From Spirochaetaceae bacterium (GTDB taxonomy: Bacteria; Spirochaetota; Spirochaetia; SZUA-6; Bin103), in contig JAPPNY010000263.1 in assembly GCA_028818385.1 (NCBI GenBank), positions 1 through 29,129 on the forward strand: a stretch of DNA of 29,129 bases, read 5' to 3'. Shown here piece by piece: positions 1 through 7,955 of this stretch. A program made the position numbers and the translations under genes. The notes beneath the pieces were generated by a model that saw only the letters and a program-made list of their open reading frames with translations, searched no databases and was not told where the DNA came from. How positions within the stretch are numbered: position 1 is the first letter of the stretch; the number at the start of each line of letters is the position of its first letter.

Positions 1-122
1 AATCCTGGCCCCAAGCCCTCATGGCGCCGTCGCCACGCTTAGGCGAGGATTTGGGATCTCCATCACGACTTGAGCACCGGCGTCGTGTCAGGTATTCGCA
101 AGGTGGAGGAACTCGTCGTGTC

Positions 123-326
123 GTGAAACGGCGCGATCTGATTCGCAAGATCGAAGCCGAGGGCTGCGTGCTCGTGAGACATGGCGCCAAGCACGATTGG
201 TACCGCAATCCGCAGACCGGCGTTCCTCAGCTGGTGCCACGACATCGCGAGATCTCGGAGCATCTGGCCAACCACATCATCCGTATGTTGAGCACTCCCC
301 AAGACATGTCACGGGAACCTACATGA
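123..326 (+). CDS. hicA: HicA-family mRNA interferase toxin
   Basis: Small basic protein of 67 residues. HicA toxins are double-stranded-RNA-binding-fold ribonucleases that cleave mRNA and are held inactive by a partner antitoxin. The family hallmarks are visible: KRRDLIRKIEAEGC at the N-terminus, then VRHGAKHDWYRNP with the G-x-x-H catalytic histidine (about His24), and PRHREISEHLANHIIRML at the C-terminus. The frame stays open upstream to an ATG at 21, but family length and alignment favour the GTG at 123, which sits 12 bases after a purine-rich AGGTGGAGGA (101-110). Its TGA overlaps the ATG of the next gene (ATGA, 323-326), so the pair is translationally coupled with the toxin first, the usual hicA order. 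The odd point is that the partner is not a HicB. The family call is firm; the toxicity is inferred. Confidence 0.85.
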   Translation: MKRRDLIRKIEAEGCVLVRHGAKHDWYRNPQTGVPQLVPRHREISEHLANHIIRMLSTPQDMSREPT

Positions 327-571
327 AGACGACCATCGATCTCCCCGACAAGGCGCTCCGAGCGGCGAGGGTCGTTGCTTCCGGCCGTGGCGTGACTCTC
401 AGGCAACTGTTCACCGAAGCGCTGGAGGAGAAGCTTCGCCGCTGCGCCACGCGTGCGGGCGGTTCGGAGGACGAGTCGCCGTGGATGGCGGGATTCGGCG
501 TCTTGGCCGACCTTGCCGAGGAGAACCGCCGCGTGCTCGCCGCGATCGAAGAGGAATTCGAACGGGACTAG
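323..571 (+). CDS. Ribbon-helix-helix antitoxin (VapB-like)
   Basis: 82-residue protein opening MKTTIDLPDKALRAARVVASG, the beta strand and first helix of a MetJ/Arc-type ribbon-helix-helix DNA-binding domain (about residues 1-40). The C-terminal tail (SPWMAGFGVLADLAEENRRV, about 52-71) resembles the toxin-binding end of VapB antitoxins that normally neutralise PIN-domain VapC toxins. Here the partner is the HicA-type toxin upstream, coupled by ATGA, and no PIN gene follows. The protein would bind the toxin and repress the pair's promoter, but neither is shown by sequence. VapB relatives often end in an acidic-Trp motif; this one stops at EEEFERD, so it may be clipped. Its TAG (569-571) overlaps the stop codon of the convergent gene inside the four bases CTAG. 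Confidence 0.75.
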   Translation: MKTTIDLPDKALRAARVVASGRGVTLRQLFTEALEEKLRRCATRAGGSEDESPWMAGFGVLADLAEENRRVLAAIEEEFERD

Positions 572-1482
572 CACTCGCTCACGGAGATGCTCACGATGAT
601 TCGAGCTTCGGCGGCCGCGGGCAGCAGCGGGAGGGGCGGCGCGTCGCGCCAGGACGGGTCGGCCAGGCGGGAGAAGCCGTCCAGTCCGGCGGTCCACGGC
701 TCGACGCAGACGAAGCGTGCCGCCCGCGGCGCGTAGATCACGAGCTGCGTGACCGAGCCGTCGTAGCCGACCGCGATGCGCCGGCCGGCGCCGCGATCGG
801 TGAGCACTGCCTCCGCGCCGCTCAGGTCCGTGAACACGTTGTCGTAGCTCGCCTCCGGGTCGAGGCGGAACGCTTCGGCCAGCGCGTGCGTGCTCCCCGA
901 AGGCACCAGCATCTCGGGGTCCAGCTCGACGGCCCGGGAGGCGGGCAGGGCGAGTGACACCCCGTCGCGGCCGGGGTCGGAGATCGCCAGGTACGGGTGC
1001 GCGCCGAACGCGTACGGCGCAGGCGTGCCTCCCAGGTTGCGCACGCACAGCTCGATCTCCACGCGGCGGGCGGTCAGGGACAGCTCCAGGCGCAGCGCGA
1101 CCGGCCACGGATAGCTCGCCCGCGTCAACGCATCGGTGACCTCGACGGCATAGATCAGGGTGACGTACTCCGCCGACCGGTCGACCTGCGGCGGGCCGAT
1201 CCGGCAGCGGTCCAGGAACCCGTGAATGGGCATCGACAGCGGCGCCTCATGACCGGCGAGCCGGTAGCCGTCAGCCGCCGGCGGCTCGACCGAACGGTCC
1301 CAGGTCCTGCCCACCGCCGGGAACAGCAGCGGATTGCCGCCGGCGTAAGGGAGCCCCCGCTCCGGGAAGCCGCCGGGCCGATGGAACACGTCGCGGCCGT
1401 CCACCACCCAGGAGAACAGGTTGCAGCCCAGCTCCCGTGCGATGGCGAACTCGGCGCCGCCGACCGTGAAGCGATCGATCAT
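568..1482 (-). CDS. Aldose 1-epimerase (mutarotase)-like protein
   Basis: 304 residues, usual for the galactose-mutarotase-like superfamily, which interconverts alpha and beta anomers of free sugars in the cytoplasm. Visible landmarks are GGNPLLFPAVGR (48-59), the sugar-binding IHGFLDR with His87, the catalytic-type GAHPYLAI with His162, SYDNVF with Asp214 and FVCVEPWTA with Glu261, the expected general base. There is no signal peptide. The ATG at 1482 was chosen because homology begins at MIDRFTVGGAEF; the frame runs open further upstream but overlaps the divergent gene. Only a weak GAGGG precedes the start. It is divergent from the Asp-box/GMC pair, with 63 bases between starts, which suggests shared control. 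Substrate is unknown; the protein belongs to the broad COG2017-type group rather than to classical GalM for certain. Confidence 0.85.
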   Translation of the reverse strand: MIDRFTVGGAEFAIARELGCNLFSWVVDGRDVFHRPGGFPERGLPYAGGNPLLFPAVGRTWDRSVEPPAADGYRLAGHEAPLSMPIHGFLDRCRIGPPQVDRSAEYVTLIYAVEVTDALTRASYPWPVALRLELSLTARRVEIELCVRNLGGTPAPYAFGAHPYLAISDPGRDGVSLALPASRAVELDPEMLVPSGSTHALAEAFRLDPEASYDNVFTDLSGAEAVLTDRGAGRRIAVGYDGSVTQLVIYAPRAARFVCVEPWTAGLDGFSRLADPSWRDAPPLPLLPAAAEARIIVSISVSEC

Positions 1483-1545
1483 GCCCCGACCCTCTGCACC
1501 GGGGGCCGGTTGCCGGCCGCGGGCCGCCTCGTTACAACCATCCTC

Positions 1546-3246
1546 ATGCGTACCGTCCCCGAATCGCAGAAATACATCATCGCCGACCACAATACCGCCA
1601 CGACCGCCGATCTGCCGCCCTGCCCGAACCCGCTCGGCTGGTACCACTCGGTCGCCGGCATCAAGAACACCGGCGACGGCCTGGTCGCCACCTACCGGCT
1701 GTCCGACTCGCACACCGCGGTCTACACCCACATCATGGCCGCCCGCTCCCGCGACGGCGGCCGGACGTGGTCCGAGCACCGCTCCATCTCGCGCCGCAAC
1801 GTCTGGGAGCACCACGCCTGCTGGGTCGCCCCGCAGCTCAGCCGCCTGTCCGACGGGCGGCTGGTGATCATCTGCGACGAGGGGCGCCGCACCAGCGGCG
1901 CCGACTGGCCGATGCTGACCCGCTGGCAGCAGCGCCCGCCGCGCGGCATGGCCAACTACCTGTTCTGGAGCGACGACGACGGGGCCACCTGGAGCGATCC
2001 GGTGCGGATCGACGACGTCGGCGGCGAGCCCGGCTACATCACCGAGCTGGCCGACGGAGCGCTGCTGTACACGCGGACCGAGTCCGAGCGGTTCGCCGCG
2101 ATGGAGGATCCGCCCGAGCCCTGGAACGACATCTACTACCGCAACCAGGCCGTCATCTCCACCGACGGCGGCCGCACCTGGGCACCCGGCGGGCTGGTGA
2201 CCGATGCTCCGTACCACGGCGACGCCGAGGTCGGTACCGTGGAGGTCGAGCCCGGGCACCTGCTGGCGGTGACCCGCATCGGCTTCTCCGGCGGCAAACT
2301 GGGCCAGCCCAGCCGCTTCGTGCGCAGCTACGACGGCGGCCGCACCTGGCAGCCCGCAGAGCTGTCACCGATCTACGGGCAGCGCACCGTGGTGCGCGCG
2401 CTCCGCTCGGGCAAGCTGCTGTGCACCTACCGCCACCGCTGGGGCACGCCGGCAAGCTGCGCGTTCATGTGGGACCCGGGAGAGGAGCTCGGCTTCCAGC
2501 CGACCTCCTTCATCTGGGACCGCGACCGCTGCCTGCTGGAGGACGGCGTGATGGTGTGCCGCACCGAGAGCGGCCGGCAGCACGAGGTCGAGTTCTCACT
2601 GTACCCGGCCATGACCTCGAAGGCCGAGGTTTCGCTGGAGGTCGAGCTGAGCCGGGAGCGCGGCGGCGGCGCCGTGCTGCTGTCGGCCGGCTTCGGCGTG
2701 CGCGTCGAGGACGGCTGCGTGCGGCTGGTGCAGTTCGCCACGAAACGGCACGAGACCGGCTCCCTGGAAGACGCGACCCCGTGGGAGGGCCGCGGCGCCA
2801 GCCACTGCGAGCTGGACACCGGCGGCTTCCACCGCTACCGCCTGGAGCGCACCCCCGACGCCTGCCGCCTGCTGGTGGACGGGCAGGTCGCCCTGGCCAG
2901 CGACGACCCCGACCTGCGGCAGCGCGTGGTCCGCTTCGGCTCCGGAGGCTCGCTGACTTCCCGCTGGCGCAGCGCGAGCGCGCGCGTGCACAACCCCGAC
3001 GACTACTCGATCGACTGGTCCTGGGACAGCGCGAACGGGTTTCCCGATCAGTTCGAGCGCGACCGCGTGGTGGTGCTCGACTACACCTCCGACTCGGGAT
3101 ACAGCGACTGGACCCAGGCCGACGATGGCACCATCGTCGTGGCCGACTACTCCAGCGCCGACTTCCGGACCATCAACACCGGCGGACCGCAGCCGGTGCT
3201 GAAGGCCTTTCACCTGACCGAGGAGGACTTGGCGCCGGCCGGATGA
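1546..3246 (+). CDS. Asp-box (BNR/sialidase-fold) beta-propeller protein with C-terminal ConA-like region
   Basis: 566 residues. Four Asp boxes of the form S-x-D-x-G-x-T-W are readable: SRDGGRTW (68-75), SDDDGATW (142-149), STDGGRTW (205-212) and SYDGGRTW (261-268). These mark a sialidase-type six-bladed propeller over roughly residues 30-330. Residues about 345-485 look like a beta-sandwich of the concanavalin/LamG kind (EVELSRERGGGAVLL, FHRYRLERTPDACRLLVDG). The end returns to propeller-like sequence (DWTQADDGTIVVADYS). No signal peptide and no clear FRIP arginine motif is seen, so true sialidase activity is doubtful. The ATG at 1546 has no Shine-Dalgarno sequence. The gene overlaps the GMC oxidoreductase start by ATGA, so the two probably act on the same substrate. 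Fold is confident, reaction unknown. Confidence 0.8.
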   Translation: MRTVPESQKYIIADHNTATTADLPPCPNPLGWYHSVAGIKNTGDGLVATYRLSDSHTAVYTHIMAARSRDGGRTWSEHRSISRRNVWEHHACWVAPQLSRLSDGRLVIICDEGRRTSGADWPMLTRWQQRPPRGMANYLFWSDDDGATWSDPVRIDDVGGEPGYITELADGALLYTRTESERFAAMEDPPEPWNDIYYRNQAVISTDGGRTWAPGGLVTDAPYHGDAEVGTVEVEPGHLLAVTRIGFSGGKLGQPSRFVRSYDGGRTWQPAELSPIYGQRTVVRALRSGKLLCTYRHRWGTPASCAFMWDPGEELGFQPTSFIWDRDRCLLEDGVMVCRTESGRQHEVEFSLYPAMTSKAEVSLEVELSRERGGGAVLLSAGFGVRVEDGCVRLVQFATKRHETGSLEDATPWEGRGASHCELDTGGFHRYRLERTPDACRLLVDGQVALASDDPDLRQRVVRFGSGGSLTSRWRSASARVHNPDDYSIDWSWDSANGFPDQFERDRVVVLDYTSDSGYSDWTQADDGTIVVADYSSADFRTINTGGPQPVLKAFHLTEEDLAPAG

Positions 3247-4835
3247 GCGCCCAAAGGGCGAGCGAAACGCACTACGACATCGTCATCGTCGGCGCCGGCG
3301 CGGCCGGGTCGGTGCTCGCCGCGCGGCTGAGCCGCGACGACCGGCGGCGGCTGCTGCTCATCGAGGCCGGTCCCGACTTCCCGGACGGGAACCTGCCGCA
3401 GGAGATCCGCTACGGCTGGGGCCGCCATCGCGACGCCTGGGCGCTGGCGTTCGGATACGAGACGAGGTTCGGCTGGGGCTACCGGGCGCGCGCCACCCGC
3501 CACCAGCCGGACATGTTCGTGCCGCGCGGCAGGATCGTCGGCGGCTCGAGCGCCGTCAACGCGCTGATCTTCCTGCGCGGCGTGCCGGAGGACTACGATG
3601 GCTGGGCGGAGGCGGGTTGTCCGGGCTGGAGCTTCGACGAGCTGCTGCCCAGCCTGCGCCGCGTCGAGACCGACCACGACTTCTGCGCCCCGTACCACGG
3701 CAGCGACGGGCCGCTCCCCGTGCGCCGGTTCCCGCAGGAGGAGTTGCGCCCGGAGCAGCGGGCGTTCCTCGACGCCTGCCGCGATGCCGGCTACGACGCC
3801 TGCCCGGACCACAACGCGCCGCAGTCGACCGGGTTCGGCCCGTTGCCGTTCAACAGCATCGGCGGCGTCCGCTGGAGCGCCGCTATGGGCTACCTTGACC
3901 CGGTCCGCGGCAGCCCCAACCTGACCATCCTGCCGGACAGCCTGGTGCACCGTGTGCTGATCGAGCGCGGACGGGCGACAGGGGCCGTGCTGCGGGGGCC
4001 GGGAGCAGGCGAGGGAGACCTGCAGACCGTGTACGGCGACGAGATCGTGCTGGCCGCCGGCGCGATCGGCACGCCGCACCTGCTGTTGCGCTCCGGCATC
4101 GGCCCCGCGGACCACCTGCGCCAAGTCGGGGTGCGGGTCGCCTGCGACCTGCGCGGGGTCGGCGCAAACCTCCGCGACCACCCGCAGGTGTCGGTCACCG
4201 CCCGCACCCCGGAATCCTACCGCCACGACGACACGGCGCCGCGGCTGCAGACCGCGCTGCGCTACACGGCCGCGGGGTCGCCGCTGCGCAACGACATGAT
4301 CCTGCTGCCGACCGGATGGGCCAAGACGGAGGGATACTTCCCGCGCTCGCGGTCGGAGGCGATCGGCTTCCACCTGGTGCCCGCGCTTTACCTGGCCGCC
4401 GCGGCCGGCAGCGTGCGCCTGCGGTCGCAGCGCGCCGAGGATCCCCCGGAGCTGGACTACAACCTGCTCGGCGAGCCCGTGGACCGGGAGCGGATGCGGG
4501 AAGGGGTCCGCATCGCGATCGACCTGCTGCGGCACCCGAGCTTCCGGCCGCTGGTGGACGAGGTGATCCACCCCACGCCCGCCGAGCTGGCGAGCGACGC
4601 GGCCCTGGACGACTGGCTGCTGCGCACGACGGCGACCAGCCACCACGTCTCGTCGACCTGCCGCATGGGAGCCGCCGGCGACCCGGACAGCGTCGTCGAC
4701 CAGGAAGGCCGCGTGTACGGCGTCGACCGGCTTCGGATCGCGGATGCATCCATCATGCCCGACTGCGTGCGGGCCAACACCAACTGCGCGTCCATGGCGA
4801 TCGGCGAGCGGATCGCCGAGTTCATGCTCCGATAG
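3243..4835 (+). CDS. GMC-family FAD-dependent oxidoreductase
   Basis: 530 residues, the normal length of glucose-methanol-choline oxidoreductases, which oxidise primary alcohols or sugars with a non-covalent or covalent FAD. The N-terminal Rossmann motif VGAGAAGSVLAARLS (about 16-30) leads to the FAD-binding EAGP. GMC signature 1 is RGRIVGGSSAVNALIFLRG (about 97-115) and signature 2 is GAIGTPHLLLRSGIGP (about 277-292). The catalytic His lies in SHHVSSTCRMG and the partner Asn in VRANTNCASMAIGERIAE near the C-terminus. No signal peptide is seen. Its ATG overlaps the TGA of the Asp-box gene (3243-3246), so translation is coupled. Similarity to choline-dehydrogenase-like proteins does not fix the substrate; the glycan context suggests a sugar or glycoside-derived alcohol. 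Confidence 0.92.
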   Translation: MSAQRASETHYDIVIVGAGAAGSVLAARLSRDDRRRLLLIEAGPDFPDGNLPQEIRYGWGRHRDAWALAFGYETRFGWGYRARATRHQPDMFVPRGRIVGGSSAVNALIFLRGVPEDYDGWAEAGCPGWSFDELLPSLRRVETDHDFCAPYHGSDGPLPVRRFPQEELRPEQRAFLDACRDAGYDACPDHNAPQSTGFGPLPFNSIGGVRWSAAMGYLDPVRGSPNLTILPDSLVHRVLIERGRATGAVLRGPGAGEGDLQTVYGDEIVLAAGAIGTPHLLLRSGIGPADHLRQVGVRVACDLRGVGANLRDHPQVSVTARTPESYRHDDTAPRLQTALRYTAAGSPLRNDMILLPTGWAKTEGYFPRSRSEAIGFHLVPALYLAAAAGSVRLRSQRAEDPPELDYNLLGEPVDRERMREGVRIAIDLLRHPSFRPLVDEVIHPTPAELASDAALDDWLLRTTATSHHVSSTCRMGAAGDPDSVVDQEGRVYGVDRLRIADASIMPDCVRANTNCASMAIGERIAEFMLR

Positions 4836-4850
4836 GGCATCGGTCGGCCA

Positions 4851-4868
4851 TACCTGGTAAAACAGGTA
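4851..4868. terminator. Weak hairpin between convergent genes
   Basis: TACCTG and CAGGTA pair around the loop GTAAAA in the 81-base gap between the convergent GMC and PhyH genes. There is no clear U-tract. It may act as a weak bidirectional terminator. Confidence 0.3.
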
Positions 4869-4916
4869 GTCGCCGAGCCGGTCCGTTCTGCGCGCTTCTT
4901 TGGCGTTCCGGCGCGC

Positions 4917-5900
4917 TCAGGCGCAGTCGGGGTGGCCTTCGGTCCAGCGCCCGAACGGCACGTCGGTCTGGCCGCCCTGGTTGATGGTGGCCATGCGCGA
5001 CCGTGCCTGCTCCCAACTCGCCCGCCACTGATCGCCGTCGCGCAGCTCCAGGTGCGGGGCCTTGCGGCTGCGCGCGACGAAGCCGGGAAACGCCTCGCGG
5101 CCGGTGTGCTGGCCGATCGGGTTGTAGCGCAGGTCGAAGCTCCACCGGACCTCCTCGCTGACGTTGGCGAGCGAGCCGTGCACGGTCTGCTTGTGGAAGC
5201 AGATCAGGTCGCCGCGCCTGGTGGGCAGGGGAATGGTCTTCTCCGTCTCGAACAGCTTCTCGGGGATGCTCCTCGCGCCCGGGCCGGGGTGGTTCAGACA
5301 GTGCGTCAACAGGCCGTCGCGGTGGCTGCCGGGCACCACCTTGAGGCAGCCCATCTCCACCGGCGTGTCGGTGAGGCTGAACCAGACGGTGAGCATGTCG
5401 GTCTCGTCCGCATCCTCGGTGACCACGCCGTTGTCCTGGTGCCATTCGGTGGCGGCGAGCACGGCCTTGCCGTTCTTCTTCGGCAGGTACTGCTCCGGCG
5501 GCTTGATGCGCACGTGCTGCACGGGGTTGGAGTAGATCTCCGGGCCGATCAACGACTCGACCACGTCCAGGACCGGCTCCGCCGTCAGGGCGTCGAGCAC
5601 CGCCTGGCCGGCCCAGAACGGGGTTTCGGCGGTCACGTCGCTGAACGGCAGCGAGAAGTCGAAGTACTGGGCGTGCGCGCGGCCGGTCTTCGCGTAGATC
5701 CGCGTCACCCGCTTGTCGAACGGCAGGTCCGCGAAGGTGGAGTCGATCTCGCCGTCGCGGTACAACTCGTCGGCCAGGTTGTCGAGCACGCATTCGTACT
5801 CGTGGATCACCGGGTCGAGATAACGCTCCGGCGGAATCACGTCCTCCACCAGCAGGTAGCCGTCGGTGTGGAACCGCTCGATCTGCTGCGCTGTCAGCAT
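4917..5900 (-). CDS. Phytanoyl-CoA dioxygenase (PhyH)-family Fe(II)/2-oxoglutarate oxygenase
   Basis: 327 residues, typical of bacterial PhyH-like enzymes, which hydroxylate small molecules using Fe(II), O2 and 2-oxoglutarate. The N-terminus reads LTAQQIERFHTDGYLLVEDVI, as in the family. The iron triad is visible as WHQDNG (His154, Asp156) and VHGSLANVS (His241), with Arg252 in VRWSFDLRYNP as the likely 2-oxoglutarate carboxylate ligand. PGSHRDGLL (190-198) is the usual core strand. The ATG at 5900 has a strong AGAGGAGG ribosome site (5907-5914). The gene is divergent from the first ABC operon across a 230-base regulatory gap. The bacterial family is very broad, so the substrate is open; a role in oxidising an imported sugar, amine or lipid-like compound is inference. 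Confidence 0.9.
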   Translation of the reverse strand: MLTAQQIERFHTDGYLLVEDVIPPERYLDPVIHEYECVLDNLADELYRDGEIDSTFADLPFDKRVTRIYAKTGRAHAQYFDFSLPFSDVTAETPFWAGQAVLDALTAEPVLDVVESLIGPEIYSNPVQHVRIKPPEQYLPKKNGKAVLAATEWHQDNGVVTEDADETDMLTVWFSLTDTPVEMGCLKVVPGSHRDGLLTHCLNHPGPGARSIPEKLFETEKTIPLPTRRGDLICFHKQTVHGSLANVSEEVRWSFDLRYNPIGQHTGREAFPGFVARSRKAPHLELRDGDQWRASWEQARSRMATINQGGQTDVPFGRWTEGHPDCA

Positions 5901-5948
5901 GCCAAACCTCCTCTGCCGTCCTTCGTCGAACCGCCCGAGATCATGTGA

Positions 5949-5970
5949 CGCCGAACGGCGTTGCGCAACC
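5949..5970. promoter_or_regulatory. Paired palindromes in divergent intergenic region
   Basis: Two overlapping dyads sit between the PhyH gene and the first binding-protein gene: ACGCCG-AA-CGGCGT (5949-5962) and the perfect palindrome GTTGCGCAAC (5961-5970). A central CG inside TTGCGCAA is typical of LacI-family operators. No LacI-type gene lies in the window. The rest of 5901-6130 shows no small gene that I can support. Confidence 0.35.
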
Positions 5971-6130
5971 GCCGCCGCCGGCCGAGCCTTGACCTGCCAT
6001 CCGCGGCCACCCGACAATGCCGCTCGGTTCCCGGCGTGTGCGCTTGCGCCACGACACGCAACTCCGATCCAGACGACGCTACGCGGCGACGACGCACCGC
6101 CGGAGCCGAGTTTCCGAACGGAGGAGTGCG

Positions 6131-7810
6131 ATGAACAAGCCACTCGCCCTCGTATTTGCCCTGGCCCTGGCCGTCCCGGCCCTGCTGGTCGCCGCGCCGA
6201 CCGAGGAGGCAGCCGGCGCCTTGCCCGCCGACTTCGACCCCCAGAAACCCTGGGAGGCGTTCAAGGACGAGCCTATCTCCCTCGACATCTGGGTGGACGG
6301 CGGCTGGCCCTTTCCCGAGGTGACCAACAACCCGGACAGTTGGCTGCGCCAGAAGATGCGCGAGGACACCGGGGTCACCGTCGACCTGCGGCCCGGCGCC
6401 GGCTGGGGGCCCGAAGGGCTGAACCTGTTCATCGCCTCCGGCGAGTACCCGGACATCATGCTGCTGCGGCAGGCCACGCAGCCCACGCAGATCCTGGTCG
6501 AGAACGACGTGATCTACTCCTGGAACGAGATCAAGGATCTCTACGGGATCGACGTCATGACCGAGATGAACATCAACACGCGGTTCAACCAGCGGCTGCG
6601 CTACGGCCGTGACGATCTCTACATCTCCGCGTTCTACTCGATCCCCGACCGCTACCTGGACAGCCCGTGGGTGGTCAAGTTCATGTCCGGCACGATGATC
6701 AACGACACCGTCTACGAGCAGATGGGCAGGCCGCCGATCGACTCCATGGACGCCATGGTCGACGCGGCGGTGCAGGCGCGGAACATGCATCCGGAGCGCT
6801 TCCGGCATCCGGTCATGGACGTGCGCAACGCCGGCGTGGAGAACCGCTGGAACCTTCCCCACAACATCGATCGCTGGCGCCCGTTCTACGACCTGCGGAA
6901 CCCGGAGGACTACAACACGGCCGGGGAGCCGCACCGTTTCTTCTTCCAGACCGATGCGTTCGTCGACATGCTGCAGGATCTCAACCACATGGAGAGCCTG
7001 GGCCTCTTCAACCCCATCATCTGGACCACCACCGAGAGCCAGGAGAAGCTGGCGCTGCTGAACCGCGGCGAGGTCTTCATCGAGGGCGAGGACGACGCCG
7101 ACAACGTGGGGGGCCGCACGCGCAGCCTGCAGGAGATCTACCCCGGCGAGCGCTACGCGTTCCTCCCCCGCTTCTCGGCCGATCCGGCCAAGTACCGCAA
7201 CTATCCGTCCGGCCGCGTGTCGGTCGGCTGGCTGGGGCTGACGCTGCCGAAGAACAAGGAGAACACGCTGCGCGCGGCCGCCTACGTGGCCTACCTGATG
7301 TCCGAATACTTCCAGAAGCTGCAGCAGTTCGGCGAGGAGGGCGTCCACCACGACCTCGTGGACGGGTGGCCGACGATGAAGCCTGCGATCCGGGAGGAGT
7401 ACGCGGCCGACCGGACCGTGGCCGGCCTCAAGTACAACTTCAACCTCTGGCACGGCGCGTTCCGTGACGACTTCTGGGCGATGGTGAAGCGGCAGCAGGA
7501 GCAGCAGTCGATGGTGGAGGCGCTGAGCGTCATACAGCCGGCCCTGGAGAACTTCCAGGACACGTCGGTGTCGGCGGAGGCGGCCCCGGTCAACTACGAG
7601 ACCGACTCGGAGGAGCTGAAGATCTACTCGGCGATCCGCGAGGTGCTCGGCGACGGCGCGACCCGGATCGTCCTGCAGTCCGATGACGTGGCGGGCGACT
7701 ATGCGGCGCTGCTTGCGCGGATCGAGGAGCTGGGCGTCGGGGTCCTCAACGACCTCCACACCCAGCACATGATCGACTTCGATGCGCTGATCGAGAAGTA
7801 CAACTACTGA
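6131..7810 (+). CDS. ABC transporter periplasmic solute-binding protein (LplA-like)
   Basis: 559 residues, the size of Lpl-type carbohydrate-binding proteins. The signal peptide MNKPLALVFALALAVPALL ends near VAAPTEEAA with no cysteine, so it is predicted to be a soluble periplasmic protein and not a lipoprotein. The mature start (PISLDIWVDGGWPFPE) and SGEYPDIMLLR are typical of the family 1 binding-protein fold. The C-terminus (DDVAGDYAALLARIEELGV...) resembles the usual last helices of these proteins. The ATG at 6131 follows GGAGGAG (6120-6126). Two permease genes follow, without an ATPase gene, as is normal for this importer class, which relies on a shared MsmX-type ATPase. The ligand is probably an oligosaccharide or glycoside; sequence alone does not say. 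Confidence 0.88.
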   Translation: MNKPLALVFALALAVPALLVAAPTEEAAGALPADFDPQKPWEAFKDEPISLDIWVDGGWPFPEVTNNPDSWLRQKMREDTGVTVDLRPGAGWGPEGLNLFIASGEYPDIMLLRQATQPTQILVENDVIYSWNEIKDLYGIDVMTEMNINTRFNQRLRYGRDDLYISAFYSIPDRYLDSPWVVKFMSGTMINDTVYEQMGRPPIDSMDAMVDAAVQARNMHPERFRHPVMDVRNAGVENRWNLPHNIDRWRPFYDLRNPEDYNTAGEPHRFFFQTDAFVDMLQDLNHMESLGLFNPIIWTTTESQEKLALLNRGEVFIEGEDDADNVGGRTRSLQEIYPGERYAFLPRFSADPAKYRNYPSGRVSVGWLGLTLPKNKENTLRAAAYVAYLMSEYFQKLQQFGEEGVHHDLVDGWPTMKPAIREEYAADRTVAGLKYNFNLWHGAFRDDFWAMVKRQQEQQSMVEALSVIQPALENFQDTSVSAEAAPVNYETDSEELKIYSAIREVLGDGATRIVLQSDDVAGDYAALLARIEELGVGVLNDLHTQHMIDFDALIEKYNY

Positions 7811-7861
7811 TCGGCCCATCGCTGAGCGGACCATTTCCGAGCGCCACGGTTCCGATCGACT

Positions 7862-7892
7862 GAGCGGGCCGGCGCTGGACGCGGGCCCGCTC
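7862..7892 (+). terminator. Hairpin after the binding-protein gene
   Basis: GAGCGGGCC (7862-7870) pairs with GGCCCGCTC (7884-7892) across a 13-base loop, followed by a mildly T-rich TCATCCT. A leaky hairpin here would let the binding protein be made in excess over the permeases. If the permease starts upstream of 7956, the hairpin lies inside its coding sequence. Confidence 0.4.
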
Positions 7893-7955
7893 TCATCCTC
7901 CGCGCGTCGCGCCGCGTGGTGGCGGCAGTTCCACGCGCAGCGCGACGTCCACCTC

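Noticed and set aside
21..122. Longer HicA protein starting at ATG 21
   Set aside because: The extra 34 residues have no similarity to HicA, and family members begin at the KRRDLI segment, matching GTG 123.
1767..3242. Open frame running into the GMC oxidoreductase from far upstream
   Set aside because: The part before 3243 is arginine-rich shadow of the Asp-box gene in another frame. The ATG at 3243 with its ATGA overlap and Rossmann start is the real beginning.
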